DNA from: Jejuia sp. UBA6058
GTDB taxonomy: Bacteria > Bacteroidota > Bacteroidia > Flavobacteriales > Flavobacteriaceae
Direction of reading: 5' to 3'
Length of the DNA stretch: 64,000 nt
NCBI GenBank assembly: GCA_002428965.1
Contig: DIYI01000009.1
Coordinates: forward strand, 267,532 to 331,531
Positions 1 through 8,427 of the stretch are shown piece after piece. The number at the start of each line of letters is the position of its first letter. Position 1 is the stretch's first letter. Below the pieces are notes generated by a model that was given only the letters and a program-made list of their open reading frames with translations, had not been told where the DNA came from and did no database searches. A program made the translations under genes and the position numbers.

Positions 1-848
1 TTTTTCCTATAAGCACCAGGACCAATTCCTATCATTTCCTTAAACTTTCTTGAAAAGTAAGACATGTTTGCCATACCAATATCGGAAGCTATTTTCTCTA
101 ATGAATCCTTAGTTGTTAATAGTAAAAATTGTGCCCTTTCAATGCGCTTTACCTGAATATATTTATTAGGCGTTATACCAAATATTGCTCTAAAACTTCG
201 TGTAAAGTGATCTGGACTTAAATTACAATACTCTGCCAGAAACTTAACAGACAACGGATCTTCAAGATGTTTAGTAATATAAATTAACACCTTGTTTAAA
301 TCACCTTTAAAGACCTTGGTTTTATCAAAAACATTGGTATTCTGAATAAATCTTGACAACAAAATAGATAGAATCCCTTGTGTTTCAATATCATGATTTA
401 ATCCGACTTTTCCATGCTCATTAATCTCAAATGGCCTATTATTTATGTGAGCCTTTGGACTATTATCTAGAACCTTTTTATTCGGGTGAATCTGAAGCAA
501 TCGCTCAAATAGACGATAATCAAATTTAGAGGCTTGCACTTGGTACTTAAACTGCTTTACATTAAAAATTGATGTACCCAACTGTATTTCTTCAAAAAAC
601 CCAACGTAATATTGCTCGTGATAACTTTGACAACTATAATTATTATACACATAACTTGGAATAAGATATATATTACCTGGACTCAAATTAAATGTCTGAT
701 TTATAAAACTGAGTGTTGCAGTACCTTCTGTAATTAAAAATAGCCTCACGAAAGGGCTAATTACATTTTTATAATTCCAACTATCATCCAATTTATCATA
801 TCCAGCATGTAACAAACTAAGCTTAACCGATTTAAATATGTCACCCAT
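1..848 (-). CDS. AraC-family transcriptional regulator (3' end cut by window edge)
   Basis: Translating the minus strand from the ATG at 848 gives an open frame of about 282 residues to the window edge, beginning MGDIFKSVKLSLLHAGYDKL. The N-terminal part looks like the AraC cupin ligand-binding domain. The C-terminal part has the two helix-turn-helix units of the family: LSVKFLAEYCNLSPDHFTRSF, then IASDIGMANMSYFSRKFKEM followed by GIGPGAYRK. The length suggests that only the last few residues are missing. It is divergent from the cytochrome/DUF1501 operon starting at 1007. The 158-bp gap holds a pair of 21-bp-spaced direct repeats, so this is probably the local activator. The ligand is unknown, though a sugar is likely from the context. 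The family call is firm; the target operon is inferred. Confidence 0.85.
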   Translation of the reverse strand, partial: MGDIFKSVKLSLLHAGYDKLDDSWNYKNVISPFVRLFLITEGTATLSFINQTFNLSPGNIYLIPSYVYNNYSCQSYHEQYYVGFFEEIQLGTSIFNVKQFKYQVQASKFDYRLFERLLQIHPNKKVLDNSPKAHINNRPFEINEHGKVGLNHDIETQGILSILLSRFIQNTNVFDKTKVFKGDLNKVLIYITKHLEDPLSVKFLAEYCNLSPDHFTRSFRAIFGITPNKYIQVKRIERAQFLLLTTKDSLEKIASDIGMANMSYFSRKFKEMIGIGPGAYRK

Positions 849-899
849 AAACAATAAAAACAATAATCAAAAATACATAAATTAAGAAGCTAATATATT

Positions 900-930
900 T
901 TTTTATGTCGGAAATGTACATTTTTATGTC
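900..930. promoter_or_regulatory. Direct repeats, candidate AraC-type binding site
   Basis: The decamer TTTTTATGTC occurs at 900-909 and again at 921-930, exactly 21 bp (two helical turns) apart, between the divergent AraC gene and the operon at 1007. Tandem sites on one DNA face are typical of AraC-family activators. The repeat lies about 35-65 bp upstream of the minus-7 box at 965, a usual activator position. The assignment is inferred from spacing and location. Confidence 0.4.
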
Positions 931-964
931 TGATTCCAATAAAATTTTTAGTGAACTTTAACTT

Positions 965-972
965 TACCTTTG
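965..972 (+). promoter_or_regulatory. Minus-7 promoter element for the 1007 operon
   Basis: TACCTTTG matches the Bacteroidota sigma-ABfr minus-7 consensus TAnnTTTG, 35 bp upstream of the ATG at 1007. No clean TTTG minus-33 element sits at the right distance, which fits an activator-dependent promoter. Confidence 0.45.
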
Positions 973-1006
973 TAAGGTTAGCAGACAATTAAAGTTAAAT
1001 TACGGT

Positions 1007-4000
1007 ATGAGATTCTATTTCCTTCTAATTGGGATGACGTTTTTGTGCGCCTGTGGTGGACCCGATCTACCAGAAACTGTTTATGTGGAATATGAAAAAC
1101 TTCCCAAGAAACTTGATTTCAATCAACATGTAAAACCCATTCTCTCAGATAAATGTTATCTATGTCATGGACCTGACGCTGGTAATATAAAAGGAGGCTT
1201 ACAATTGCATTCTGCAGAAGCTGCATACTCTGAGTTACCTGAAAACCCTGGAAAAGTTGCCATAAAACCAAAAAACTTAGAAAAAAGTGAATTCTTTCAT
1301 CGTATAATGACTGATGATCCTAAGTTAATCATGCCTGAACCTAGTTCTCATTTAACTTTAAGTGATTATGAAAAAGCGGTTTTAGTAAAATGGATAGAAG
1401 ATGGTGCAGAATATAAAGATCATTGGGCGTTTTTAAAGCCAGAAAATCACGACATACCAAAAGTTAAAAATGACGCTCAAGTTGCTAATGCTATTGATAA
1501 TTTTATTCTGGAGCAACTTGAACCATTGGATTTACAACTATCAACAAAAGCCGATAAAGAAACTTTGCTTAGAAGAGCCTCATTAGACTTAACAGGTTTG
1601 CAACCAACAATTGAAGAGATTGACGTATTTCTAAAAGACGATTCTCCCAATGCTTTTGAAAAACAAATAGATAGGCTACTTGCATCTGAGAAATATGGTG
1701 AACAACGTGCTCTTGATTGGATGGATTTATCGCGTTACGCTGATACACATGGATATAGTGTCGATCGCTACAGAGATGTTTCACCATGGCGCGATTGGGT
1801 AATTGAAGCATTTAATGATAACATGTCCTATGATGAATTTATATTATGGCAAATGGCAGGAGACATGCTACCTAATTCAACTAGAGAACAAAAGTTAGCT
1901 ACAACCTTCAATAGATTGCACCCTCAAAATATGGAAGGTGGTATTATCGATGAAGAATTTAGAGTTGAATATGTGGCAGACAGAACACACGTTATGGGAC
2001 AAGGTTTTCTTGGATTAACCCTAGAATGCGCCAAATGTCACGACCACAAATACGACCCGATATCGCAAAAGAATTATTACGAAATGTTTAGTTTCTTTAA
2101 TAATGTTGATGAAACGGGGTTAATCTCCTGGGATAATGCAACTCCCGTGCCTGCAATGATGATTCCTACTGATGAACAGGAACAAGTTTTGGAGTATTTG
2201 GAAACATTGGTTGATAATACCGAATCTAATTTAAAGGAAACATTTGACAACGAAAGCAAAAAAGCAGAGCATTGGATAGCCAAAGAAAGCTACAAAAAAA
2301 TACCATCGAAAACCAGACCTCAAAAATTGGTGGCTGCATTCAATTTTGATAATGGTAAATTAATAAATTCTGTTGGTGGCAATGGCGAGAACAACGTTAG
2401 AATGCGCCAACAATTTGCCAAGAATGAACCTGCGGTATTTAAAAAAGGTTCTCAAGGCAAAGGCCTTTATATGGATGGTGACACATGGCTAGATCTTGAT
2501 AAGACAGGTATTTATCAAAGAGCCGAAGCTTTCTCTATTGGTATTGAGGTGTTTATTCCTGAAGATTTGGAAGAAGGTGTTATTTTTCATAAGATGAATA
2601 GTCCAGAACTACATAGCTTCAGAGGATATCATTTAAAGATTAAGGACAATAAATTAGAGGCATTACTAGCTCACGTATGGCCCGATAATGCTATTGTTAT
2701 AGAATCTTTAGAGTCTATTCCCAAAGAAAAATGGGTACAACTTACTATGACTTATGATGGCTCTAGTAAAGCAAATGGTGTTTCCATCTTTATGGATGGA
2801 GAAAAACTAAAGACAAAAACCGTATTTGATAATTTATACAAAGACATTATTTTTCATGGTTTACAATTGTACGAAAATAGCCCAATAATAGAACCAGGTC
2901 TTCGTATTGGAGCAGTATGGAGAGGTAAAGGTATTAGAGGAGCAGTTGTTGATAACTTAATGGTTTTTGAAAAAGAGCTTACCGAAATCGAGGTAATGCA
3001 AATATCAAACAGTACCAAGTTAAACGAGATTAAACAAAAATCTTTTGCCAATTTATCTGACGATGAAAAGAACTTACTTTCGAAATATTATGTATCAGTT
3101 AATTCAAAATCATACAATACAGTTCTGAATAAATTAGAGAATGAGAGGTTAGTCTTAGCAGATAGCACAGATAATATTAAGCAGATTATGGTAATGAAGG
3201 AAACTCCAAAGCCAAGACAAGCTTATATATTAGACAGAGGGCAATATGATTCACCAACCGATTCGGTTTTCCCAAATACACCTGAAGATATATTTGAGTT
3301 CTCAGAAAAATTTGAAAAGAATAGGATTGGATTAGCAAAATGGATTACGCATCCAAATAATCCTTTAACAGCAAGGGTAACAGTAAATCGTTATTGGCAG
3401 AATCTTTTCGGAACAGGTATAGTTAAGACAGCTGAAGATTTTGGAAATCAAGGAGAATTACCATCGCATCCTAAGCTTTTAGATTGGTTGGCTATAAAGT
3501 TTGTAGAATCTGGCTGGGATGTAAAAGCCTTACATAAACTTATTATGATGTCTTCCACCTATCAGCAAAGTAGTTTAGCTAGTAAAGCACTAATGGAAAT
3601 TGATGGTGAAAATAGACTTTTAGCTAGAGGGCCTGCAAAACGTTTATCTGGAGAAATGTTGCGGGATAATGCATTATTTGCCTCTGGTTTATTAAATGAA
3701 ACCATTGGCGGAGAAAGTGTACATCCCTACCAACCACCTGGATTATGGCGTGTTACAGGAGATACTTATCCTCAAGGTGAAGGCGAAGAATTATACAGAA
3801 GAAGTATGTATACCGTTTGGAAACGTGCAGTACCACATCCTACAATTTCCACTTTTGATGTGCCATCTAGGGATTTATGCACAACTAGAAGACAAGAAAC
3901 AAATACACCTTTGCAAGCCTTAGTGCTATTAAATGACCCAACTTTTACTGAAGCTGCGAGAGTGTTGGGAAAGAAGATGATGGAATATGACAGTATAGAC

Positions 4001-4246
4001 GAAGGTATTTCAAAGACCTATAAGAAATTAACGGGACGAAGCATTAAACAAGAAGAACTAGCAATTCTGTCAGATTTGCAAAATTCAGAATTAGAAAAAT
4101 TTCAAAATAATAAAGCAAAAGCACAAGGTTGGATAAGTGTAGGAGAACATAAAGTTGACCCTGAAGACGATATTGCCTTAGTTGCTGCGAATGCGGTAGT
4201 AGCTTCTACTATTATTAACTCAGACGCTTTTATAACAAAACGATAA
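1007..4246 (+). CDS. Lipoprotein with planctomycete-type cytochrome, DUF1549, LamG-like and DUF1553 domains
   Basis: This 1079-residue protein has a lipoprotein signal (lipobox LCAC, Cys16). A PSCyt1-type domain carries a CxxCH haem motif at C50-H54 (CYLCH). DUF1549 (PSCyt2) follows at about residues 160-370, with a second CxxCH (CAKCH) at 341-345. An inserted concanavalin A/LamG-like domain spans roughly 440-680, and DUF1553 (PSD1) forms the C-terminus (about 770-1050). This domain set is characteristic of Planctomycetes and Verrucomicrobia. The biochemical role is not established; a periplasmic or surface redox function on carbohydrates is an inference from the haem motifs and the glycan-binding fold. 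The next gene starts 12 bp downstream, so the two are in one operon. Confidence 0.85.
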   Translation: MRFYFLLIGMTFLCACGGPDLPETVYVEYEKLPKKLDFNQHVKPILSDKCYLCHGPDAGNIKGGLQLHSAEAAYSELPENPGKVAIKPKNLEKSEFFHRIMTDDPKLIMPEPSSHLTLSDYEKAVLVKWIEDGAEYKDHWAFLKPENHDIPKVKNDAQVANAIDNFILEQLEPLDLQLSTKADKETLLRRASLDLTGLQPTIEEIDVFLKDDSPNAFEKQIDRLLASEKYGEQRALDWMDLSRYADTHGYSVDRYRDVSPWRDWVIEAFNDNMSYDEFILWQMAGDMLPNSTREQKLATTFNRLHPQNMEGGIIDEEFRVEYVADRTHVMGQGFLGLTLECAKCHDHKYDPISQKNYYEMFSFFNNVDETGLISWDNATPVPAMMIPTDEQEQVLEYLETLVDNTESNLKETFDNESKKAEHWIAKESYKKIPSKTRPQKLVAAFNFDNGKLINSVGGNGENNVRMRQQFAKNEPAVFKKGSQGKGLYMDGDTWLDLDKTGIYQRAEAFSIGIEVFIPEDLEEGVIFHKMNSPELHSFRGYHLKIKDNKLEALLAHVWPDNAIVIESLESIPKEKWVQLTMTYDGSSKANGVSIFMDGEKLKTKTVFDNLYKDIIFHGLQLYENSPIIEPGLRIGAVWRGKGIRGAVVDNLMVFEKELTEIEVMQISNSTKLNEIKQKSFANLSDDEKNLLSKYYVSVNSKSYNTVLNKLENERLVLADSTDNIKQIMVMKETPKPRQAYILDRGQYDSPTDSVFPNTPEDIFEFSEKFEKNRIGLAKWITHPNNPLTARVTVNRYWQNLFGTGIVKTAEDFGNQGELPSHPKLLDWLAIKFVESGWDVKALHKLIMMSSTYQQSSLASKALMEIDGENRLLARGPAKRLSGEMLRDNALFASGLLNETIGGESVHPYQPPGLWRVTGDTYPQGEGEELYRRSMYTVWKRAVPHPTISTFDVPSRDLCTTRRQETNTPLQALVLLNDPTFTEAARVLGKKMMEYDSIDEGISKTYKKLTGRSIKQEELAILSDLQNSELEKFQNNKAKAQGWISVGEHKVDPEDDIALVAANAVVASTIINSDAFITKR

Positions 4247-4258
4247 AAACAGTAGATT

Positions 4259-5764
4259 ATGTGTGATCATCATGATACCTTAAGATCTAACAATAAGGAT
4301 TTACAAAAAGTTGAAAATCAAATAGACCGAAGACATTTTTTGAAGAAAACATCTTTAGGTCTTGGAGCTATTGCCTTAGGTAGTTTATTGGGTACGGAAA
4401 AGGCGTGGGCTTCAATTGGTAATAATGGAAACGCTTCTGTTAATGCTTTTACTCAGAATAGATTAGGCTTACCACATCATTTACCGAAAGCAAAACGTAT
4501 AATTTACTTATTTCAAAGTGGTGGCCCTTCACAATTAGACCTCTTTGATTACAAACCAAAATTGGTAGATATGTTTGGAAAAGATTTACCAGAATCGGTA
4601 ATGCAAGGGCAGCGCCTTACTGGAATGAGCGGTAGTCAAAGTACACTTCCAATTGCACCCTCCTTATTCAATTTCAAACAATATGGTGAATCCAGAGCTT
4701 GGGTGAGTGAATTAATGCCTCACCTTTCTGAAGTTGTAGACGATATATGCTTTATTAAGTCAATGCAAACGGATCAAATCAATCATACACCAGCGGTTAC
4801 GTTTATGCAAACCGGTCATCAACTTCCAGGACGACCTTCAATAGGTTCGTGGTTAAGTTATGGTTTGGGTTCTGACAATGAAAATCTACCAACCTTTATT
4901 ACTTTAATTTCTAAAAATGGAAAAGGGCAACCTTTAAAGGCAGGATTATGGGGTAATGGCTTTTTGCCTACTGAACATCAAGGTGTACAATTTCGATCAG
5001 GAAAAGACCCTGTTTTATATTTAAATAATCCAGATAATTACGATGGTACAGACCGAAAAAAAATGCTGGACTATCTTGACAAATTGAACACAATACAGCA
5101 CGATGCCTATGGCGATCCCGAAATTCAGGCGAGAATGACGCAATATGAAATGGCTTTTAGAATGCAAACCTCAATTCCAGAGGTTACGGATACAAAAGAT
5201 GAACCAGAGCATATTTTTGATATGTATGGTAAAGACAGTAAAGACCCAGGAACTTACGCAGCAAATTGTTTGATGGCAAGAAAGCTTCTAGAAAAAGGTG
5301 TAAAATTTGTACAATTATACCACCAAGGTTGGGATCAACATATTAGTTGCCCTGGTGGGGTTAAAAATAAAGCAAGACAAACTGACCAAGCTACGGCAGC
5401 CCTTTTAAAAGACCTAAAACAAAGAGGCATGCTAGATGATACACTTGTGATTTGGGGTGGAGAGTTTGGAAGAACAGTTTACTCGCAAGGTCAATTAACC
5501 AAGACTAATTATGGTAGAGATCATCATCCAAAAGCCTTTACTATGTGGATGGCAGGTGCGGGTGTAAAACCGGGTTTTACTTATGGTGAGACAGATGATT
5601 TTAGTTATAACGTTACCAAAGATCCCGTGCATGTTCATGATTTTCATGCTACTTTATTACATTTACTTGGTATTGATCATGAACGACTCACTTTTAAACA
5701 TCAAGGTCGTCGTTATCGATTAACAGATGTTCATGGTCACGTAGTCAAAGACCTTCTAACCTAA
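4259..5764 (+). CDS. Tat-exported DUF1501 protein (sulfatase/phosphatase-like fold)
   Basis: This 501-residue protein has a twin-arginine signal (DRRHFLKKTSLGLGAIALGS) about 25 residues in, so it is exported folded. DUF1501 proteins are distant relatives of the alkaline phosphatase/sulfatase superfamily. Supporting motifs are GGPSQLDLFD near the N-terminus, GWDQH, VIWGGEFGRT, GRDHHPKAFTMW and HDFHATLLHLLGIDHERL at the C-terminus, all rich in potential metal ligands. The CxPSR formylglycine motif of true sulfatases is absent. It lies 12 bp after the DUF1549/DUF1553 gene, its usual partner in other phyla, and 9 bp before the NHL gene. The substrate is unknown. Confidence 0.85.
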   Translation: MCDHHDTLRSNNKDLQKVENQIDRRHFLKKTSLGLGAIALGSLLGTEKAWASIGNNGNASVNAFTQNRLGLPHHLPKAKRIIYLFQSGGPSQLDLFDYKPKLVDMFGKDLPESVMQGQRLTGMSGSQSTLPIAPSLFNFKQYGESRAWVSELMPHLSEVVDDICFIKSMQTDQINHTPAVTFMQTGHQLPGRPSIGSWLSYGLGSDNENLPTFITLISKNGKGQPLKAGLWGNGFLPTEHQGVQFRSGKDPVLYLNNPDNYDGTDRKKMLDYLDKLNTIQHDAYGDPEIQARMTQYEMAFRMQTSIPEVTDTKDEPEHIFDMYGKDSKDPGTYAANCLMARKLLEKGVKFVQLYHQGWDQHISCPGGVKNKARQTDQATAALLKDLKQRGMLDDTLVIWGGEFGRTVYSQGQLTKTNYGRDHHPKAFTMWMAGAGVKPGFTYGETDDFSYNVTKDPVHVHDFHATLLHLLGIDHERLTFKHQGRRYRLTDVHGHVVKDLLT

Positions 5765-5773
5765 AACTAAACT

Positions 5774-6904
5774 ATGTCTACAAGAAGAAATTTTTTAAAA
5801 AAAACGGGGATGGCAGGTGCTGCTATTGCAGCTACCTCGTCTTCATTTGGAACTTCAATAATTACTGGAAAAAGTAAATCAAATCGATTATTGAATGAGA
5901 CAGACACTATTCTAGGTCATGGCGACTATCAATATAAACTGACCAAGAATTGGGCGCAAATAAGCTCAACAAGAATTCCGTTATTAAATTGCCATGAAAT
6001 GGTCATGGATAGTAAAGGACGACTTATCATGATTGGTGACCATCCGCAGAATAATATCCTCATTTTCGATAAGTCTGGTAAACTTCTTGACTTTTGGGGT
6101 ACAGCTTATCAAGGTGGACATGGTTTAACGCTTCATGATGAGGGAGGAGAAGATATGTTATACATCACCGATTCTGGTTGGGCTTTGGGTAAACACAACA
6201 AAATGGTGAAGCATAATGGTCGTGTTTCTAAAACAACTGTTGATGGCAAAGTGATTTTTGATATTGGTCACCCGCAAACAATAGGGGTTTATCAACCTGG
6301 AGATGACTTCTGCCCTACTGAAACTGCAATTGGCCCAAACGGAGATATTTATGTTGCCGATGGTTATGGAATGAGTTACATTATTCAGTACGATGCTAAC
6401 GGAAGATACATTCGCCATTGGGGAGGCAGCGATAATCCAGATCCAAATTACAAACTTGTAAGCGCACATGGGGTAGCCATAGATTATAGAGAAAAAGGCA
6501 ACCCAATGGTAGTAGCCACTTCTCGCTCTCAACAATGTTTTAAATACTTCACGCTTGACGGTAAATATGTAAAAACCGTACAAATGCCAAACATGTCTGT
6601 TTGTAGAGCCGTATTTGATGATAACAATCTATATGCTGGTGTTTGCTGGTCGCAACCCAAAGTTGGAAAAACAAATTGGAAAGATCATACGGGTTTTGTT
6701 ACGATTATGGAAGGTGATAAAGTGGTATCTAATCCTGGAGGCACTGAACCCGAATATATTGATGGTGTACTTCAAAAATCTTTTCAAATTGAAGAAAAGC
6801 CAATATTACACGGACATGATGTTTGTATTGACGAAGATAAAAATGTATACATCTGCCAATGGAACGCCAACAATACGGCGCCTTATAAATTAACTCGTAT
6901 TTAA
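5774..6904 (+). CDS. Tat-exported NHL-repeat beta-propeller protein
   Basis: This 376-residue protein has a twin-arginine signal (TRRNFLKKTGMAGAAIAATS). The mature part contains repeats such as MVMDSKGRLIMIGDHPQNNI, AIGPNGDIYVADGYG and VCIDEDKNVYICQW, matching NHL/SMP-30-like six-bladed propellers; related proteins are sometimes annotated as peptidyl-alpha-hydroxyglycine lyase-like. No confident catalytic assignment is possible. It is the third gene of the 1007 operon and the second consecutive Tat substrate, so it may be exported together with the DUF1501 protein or act on the same ligand. Confidence 0.8.
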   Translation: MSTRRNFLKKTGMAGAAIAATSSSFGTSIITGKSKSNRLLNETDTILGHGDYQYKLTKNWAQISSTRIPLLNCHEMVMDSKGRLIMIGDHPQNNILIFDKSGKLLDFWGTAYQGGHGLTLHDEGGEDMLYITDSGWALGKHNKMVKHNGRVSKTTVDGKVIFDIGHPQTIGVYQPGDDFCPTETAIGPNGDIYVADGYGMSYIIQYDANGRYIRHWGGSDNPDPNYKLVSAHGVAIDYREKGNPMVVATSRSQQCFKYFTLDGKYVKTVQMPNMSVCRAVFDDNNLYAGVCWSQPKVGKTNWKDHTGFVTIMEGDKVVSNPGGTEPEYIDGVLQKSFQIEEKPILHGHDVCIDEDKNVYICQWNANNTAPYKLTRI

Positions 6905-6926
6905 TCATTCTTTAGAATTTAAATTT

Positions 6927-8312
6927 ATGAATGAAGCACCTGATTTTGTCTTATTCCTAGGGCGATTCCACCCTCTAGTTGTTCATTTACCTATAGGTTT
7001 TTTAATATTTGCCTTTCTGCTTGAAATATTGGGCAGACGCAAAAAATTCGAAGCGCTTAAAATTGCCATTCCACTAGCCTTACTTTTAGGGTTCCTTAGT
7101 GCTCTAGTGGCCTGTATTCTAGGTTATATGTTATCACTAAGTGGCGATTATGACGGGGATATGCTCGATAGCCATTTTTGGTTCGGTGTTATCACCACTG
7201 CTCTTGTATTAATTGCTTGGTTAATTAGAACAGATAAAATTAATCTTAAAACAGACCTTAAGATAAAAGCCAATATTTCCGCGCTAACATTAATTGTTAT
7301 ACTAATAAGTATTACTGGACATTATGGAGGTAATCTTACTCATGGAAGCGACTATTTAACAAAGTACTTACCCTTCAACAAAAAAGAAGAAAAACAATTA
7401 GCCAAACTTGAAAAAGTTGAAGACGCTATTGTCTTTGATTATTTAGCACAACCTATATTAGATAATAAATGTGCAAGTTGTCATAATGAAAGCAAACAAA
7501 AAGGCGGATTATCATTCCAAGACTCACTTTCAATTGCTAAAGGCGGTAAATCTGGAGCTACGTTAATTGCAGGAAACGCTATGCAATCTGAAATGATAAA
7601 AAGAGTATTGCTGGACCCTCATCATGATGATTTCATGCCACCAGATGGGAAGACACCCCTAACTGAAGACGAAATTACAATCTTAAAATATTGGATTGAC
7701 AATGCCAATGCTGACTTTAGTTCAAAGGTATCATCTCTTGAAACTTCTGAAGATGTTATGCATATTGCTGCAGACATGTTAGGAATAAAAAGCGCCTCAA
7801 AAAAGGGAGATGTTTCTTTGCCTGATGTTCCTAAGATAGAAGCATCTATTCTTGAAGATATTATGAATGAAGGTTTTACAGTTAGAGAATTAGTATTTGA
7901 ATCAAACCTTTACGAGGTAACACTCCCTACTTATAATAAAAATATGGGATCGAATGATTTGAAAGTTAAACTCGAAAAACTGTCAAAACTAAAAGACAAT
8001 ATTCTTTGGCTTTATGTTGAAAATGGTGGTTTAACAGACGACCAACTTAAAACCATTAGCAACTTTAAAAATTTGCAAAAATTAGTCATTAACAGAAACC
8101 CAATAACTGATGAGGGATTAGCTTCTTTAACAAAGTTGGAAAGCCTTTCAAGTTTAAATATTTATGGAACGGAGGTGTCAAAGTCAGGTTTAGAGACATT
8201 TTCAAAATTGAAAAATTTAAAAACTGTTTATGCTTGGGACACAAATATTACCGCAAAAGACCTAGAATCATTTACTGAGGAAGAATCTCCAGAAATAGTT
8301 ATAGCGCCTTAA
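6927..8312 (+). CDS. DUF2231 membrane protein with planctomycete-type cytochrome domain and leucine-rich repeats
   Basis: This 461-residue protein has three parts. Residues 1-135 hold about four hydrophobic helices of the DUF2231 type. A cytochrome-like domain at about 165-265 carries a CxxCH motif at C182-H186 (CASCH), with MPPDGKTPLT and YWIDNAN as in PSCyt1 domains. Leucine-rich repeats follow from about 340 to 450 (ENGGLTDDQLKTISNFKNLQ, LTKLESLSSLNIYGTEVSKS). It closes the 1007 operon and is a plausible membrane electron acceptor or donor for the haem-motif protein encoded first. The redox partnership is inferred. Confidence 0.82.
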   Translation: MNEAPDFVLFLGRFHPLVVHLPIGFLIFAFLLEILGRRKKFEALKIAIPLALLLGFLSALVACILGYMLSLSGDYDGDMLDSHFWFGVITTALVLIAWLIRTDKINLKTDLKIKANISALTLIVILISITGHYGGNLTHGSDYLTKYLPFNKKEEKQLAKLEKVEDAIVFDYLAQPILDNKCASCHNESKQKGGLSFQDSLSIAKGGKSGATLIAGNAMQSEMIKRVLLDPHHDDFMPPDGKTPLTEDEITILKYWIDNANADFSSKVSSLETSEDVMHIAADMLGIKSASKKGDVSLPDVPKIEASILEDIMNEGFTVRELVFESNLYEVTLPTYNKNMGSNDLKVKLEKLSKLKDNILWLYVENGGLTDDQLKTISNFKNLQKLVINRNPITDEGLASLTKLESLSSLNIYGTEVSKSGLETFSKLKNLKTVYAWDTNITAKDLESFTEEESPEIVIAP

Positions 8313-8427
8313 AGGACATTTTTGGACATTTCTTACCCATAAATGACCATTAAAGAGATTTTATTTCAAGGCAATTGTTTAGTTTTATCGTATTAAATAA
8401 ACCACGATTTTCAACAACTAAATAGTT

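Noticed and set aside
8314..8332. GGACATTT repeated 11 bp apart upstream of the sulfatase as a regulator site
   Set aside because: The repeat is short, occurs once and no matching site lies before other locus genes, so chance is a sufficient explanation.
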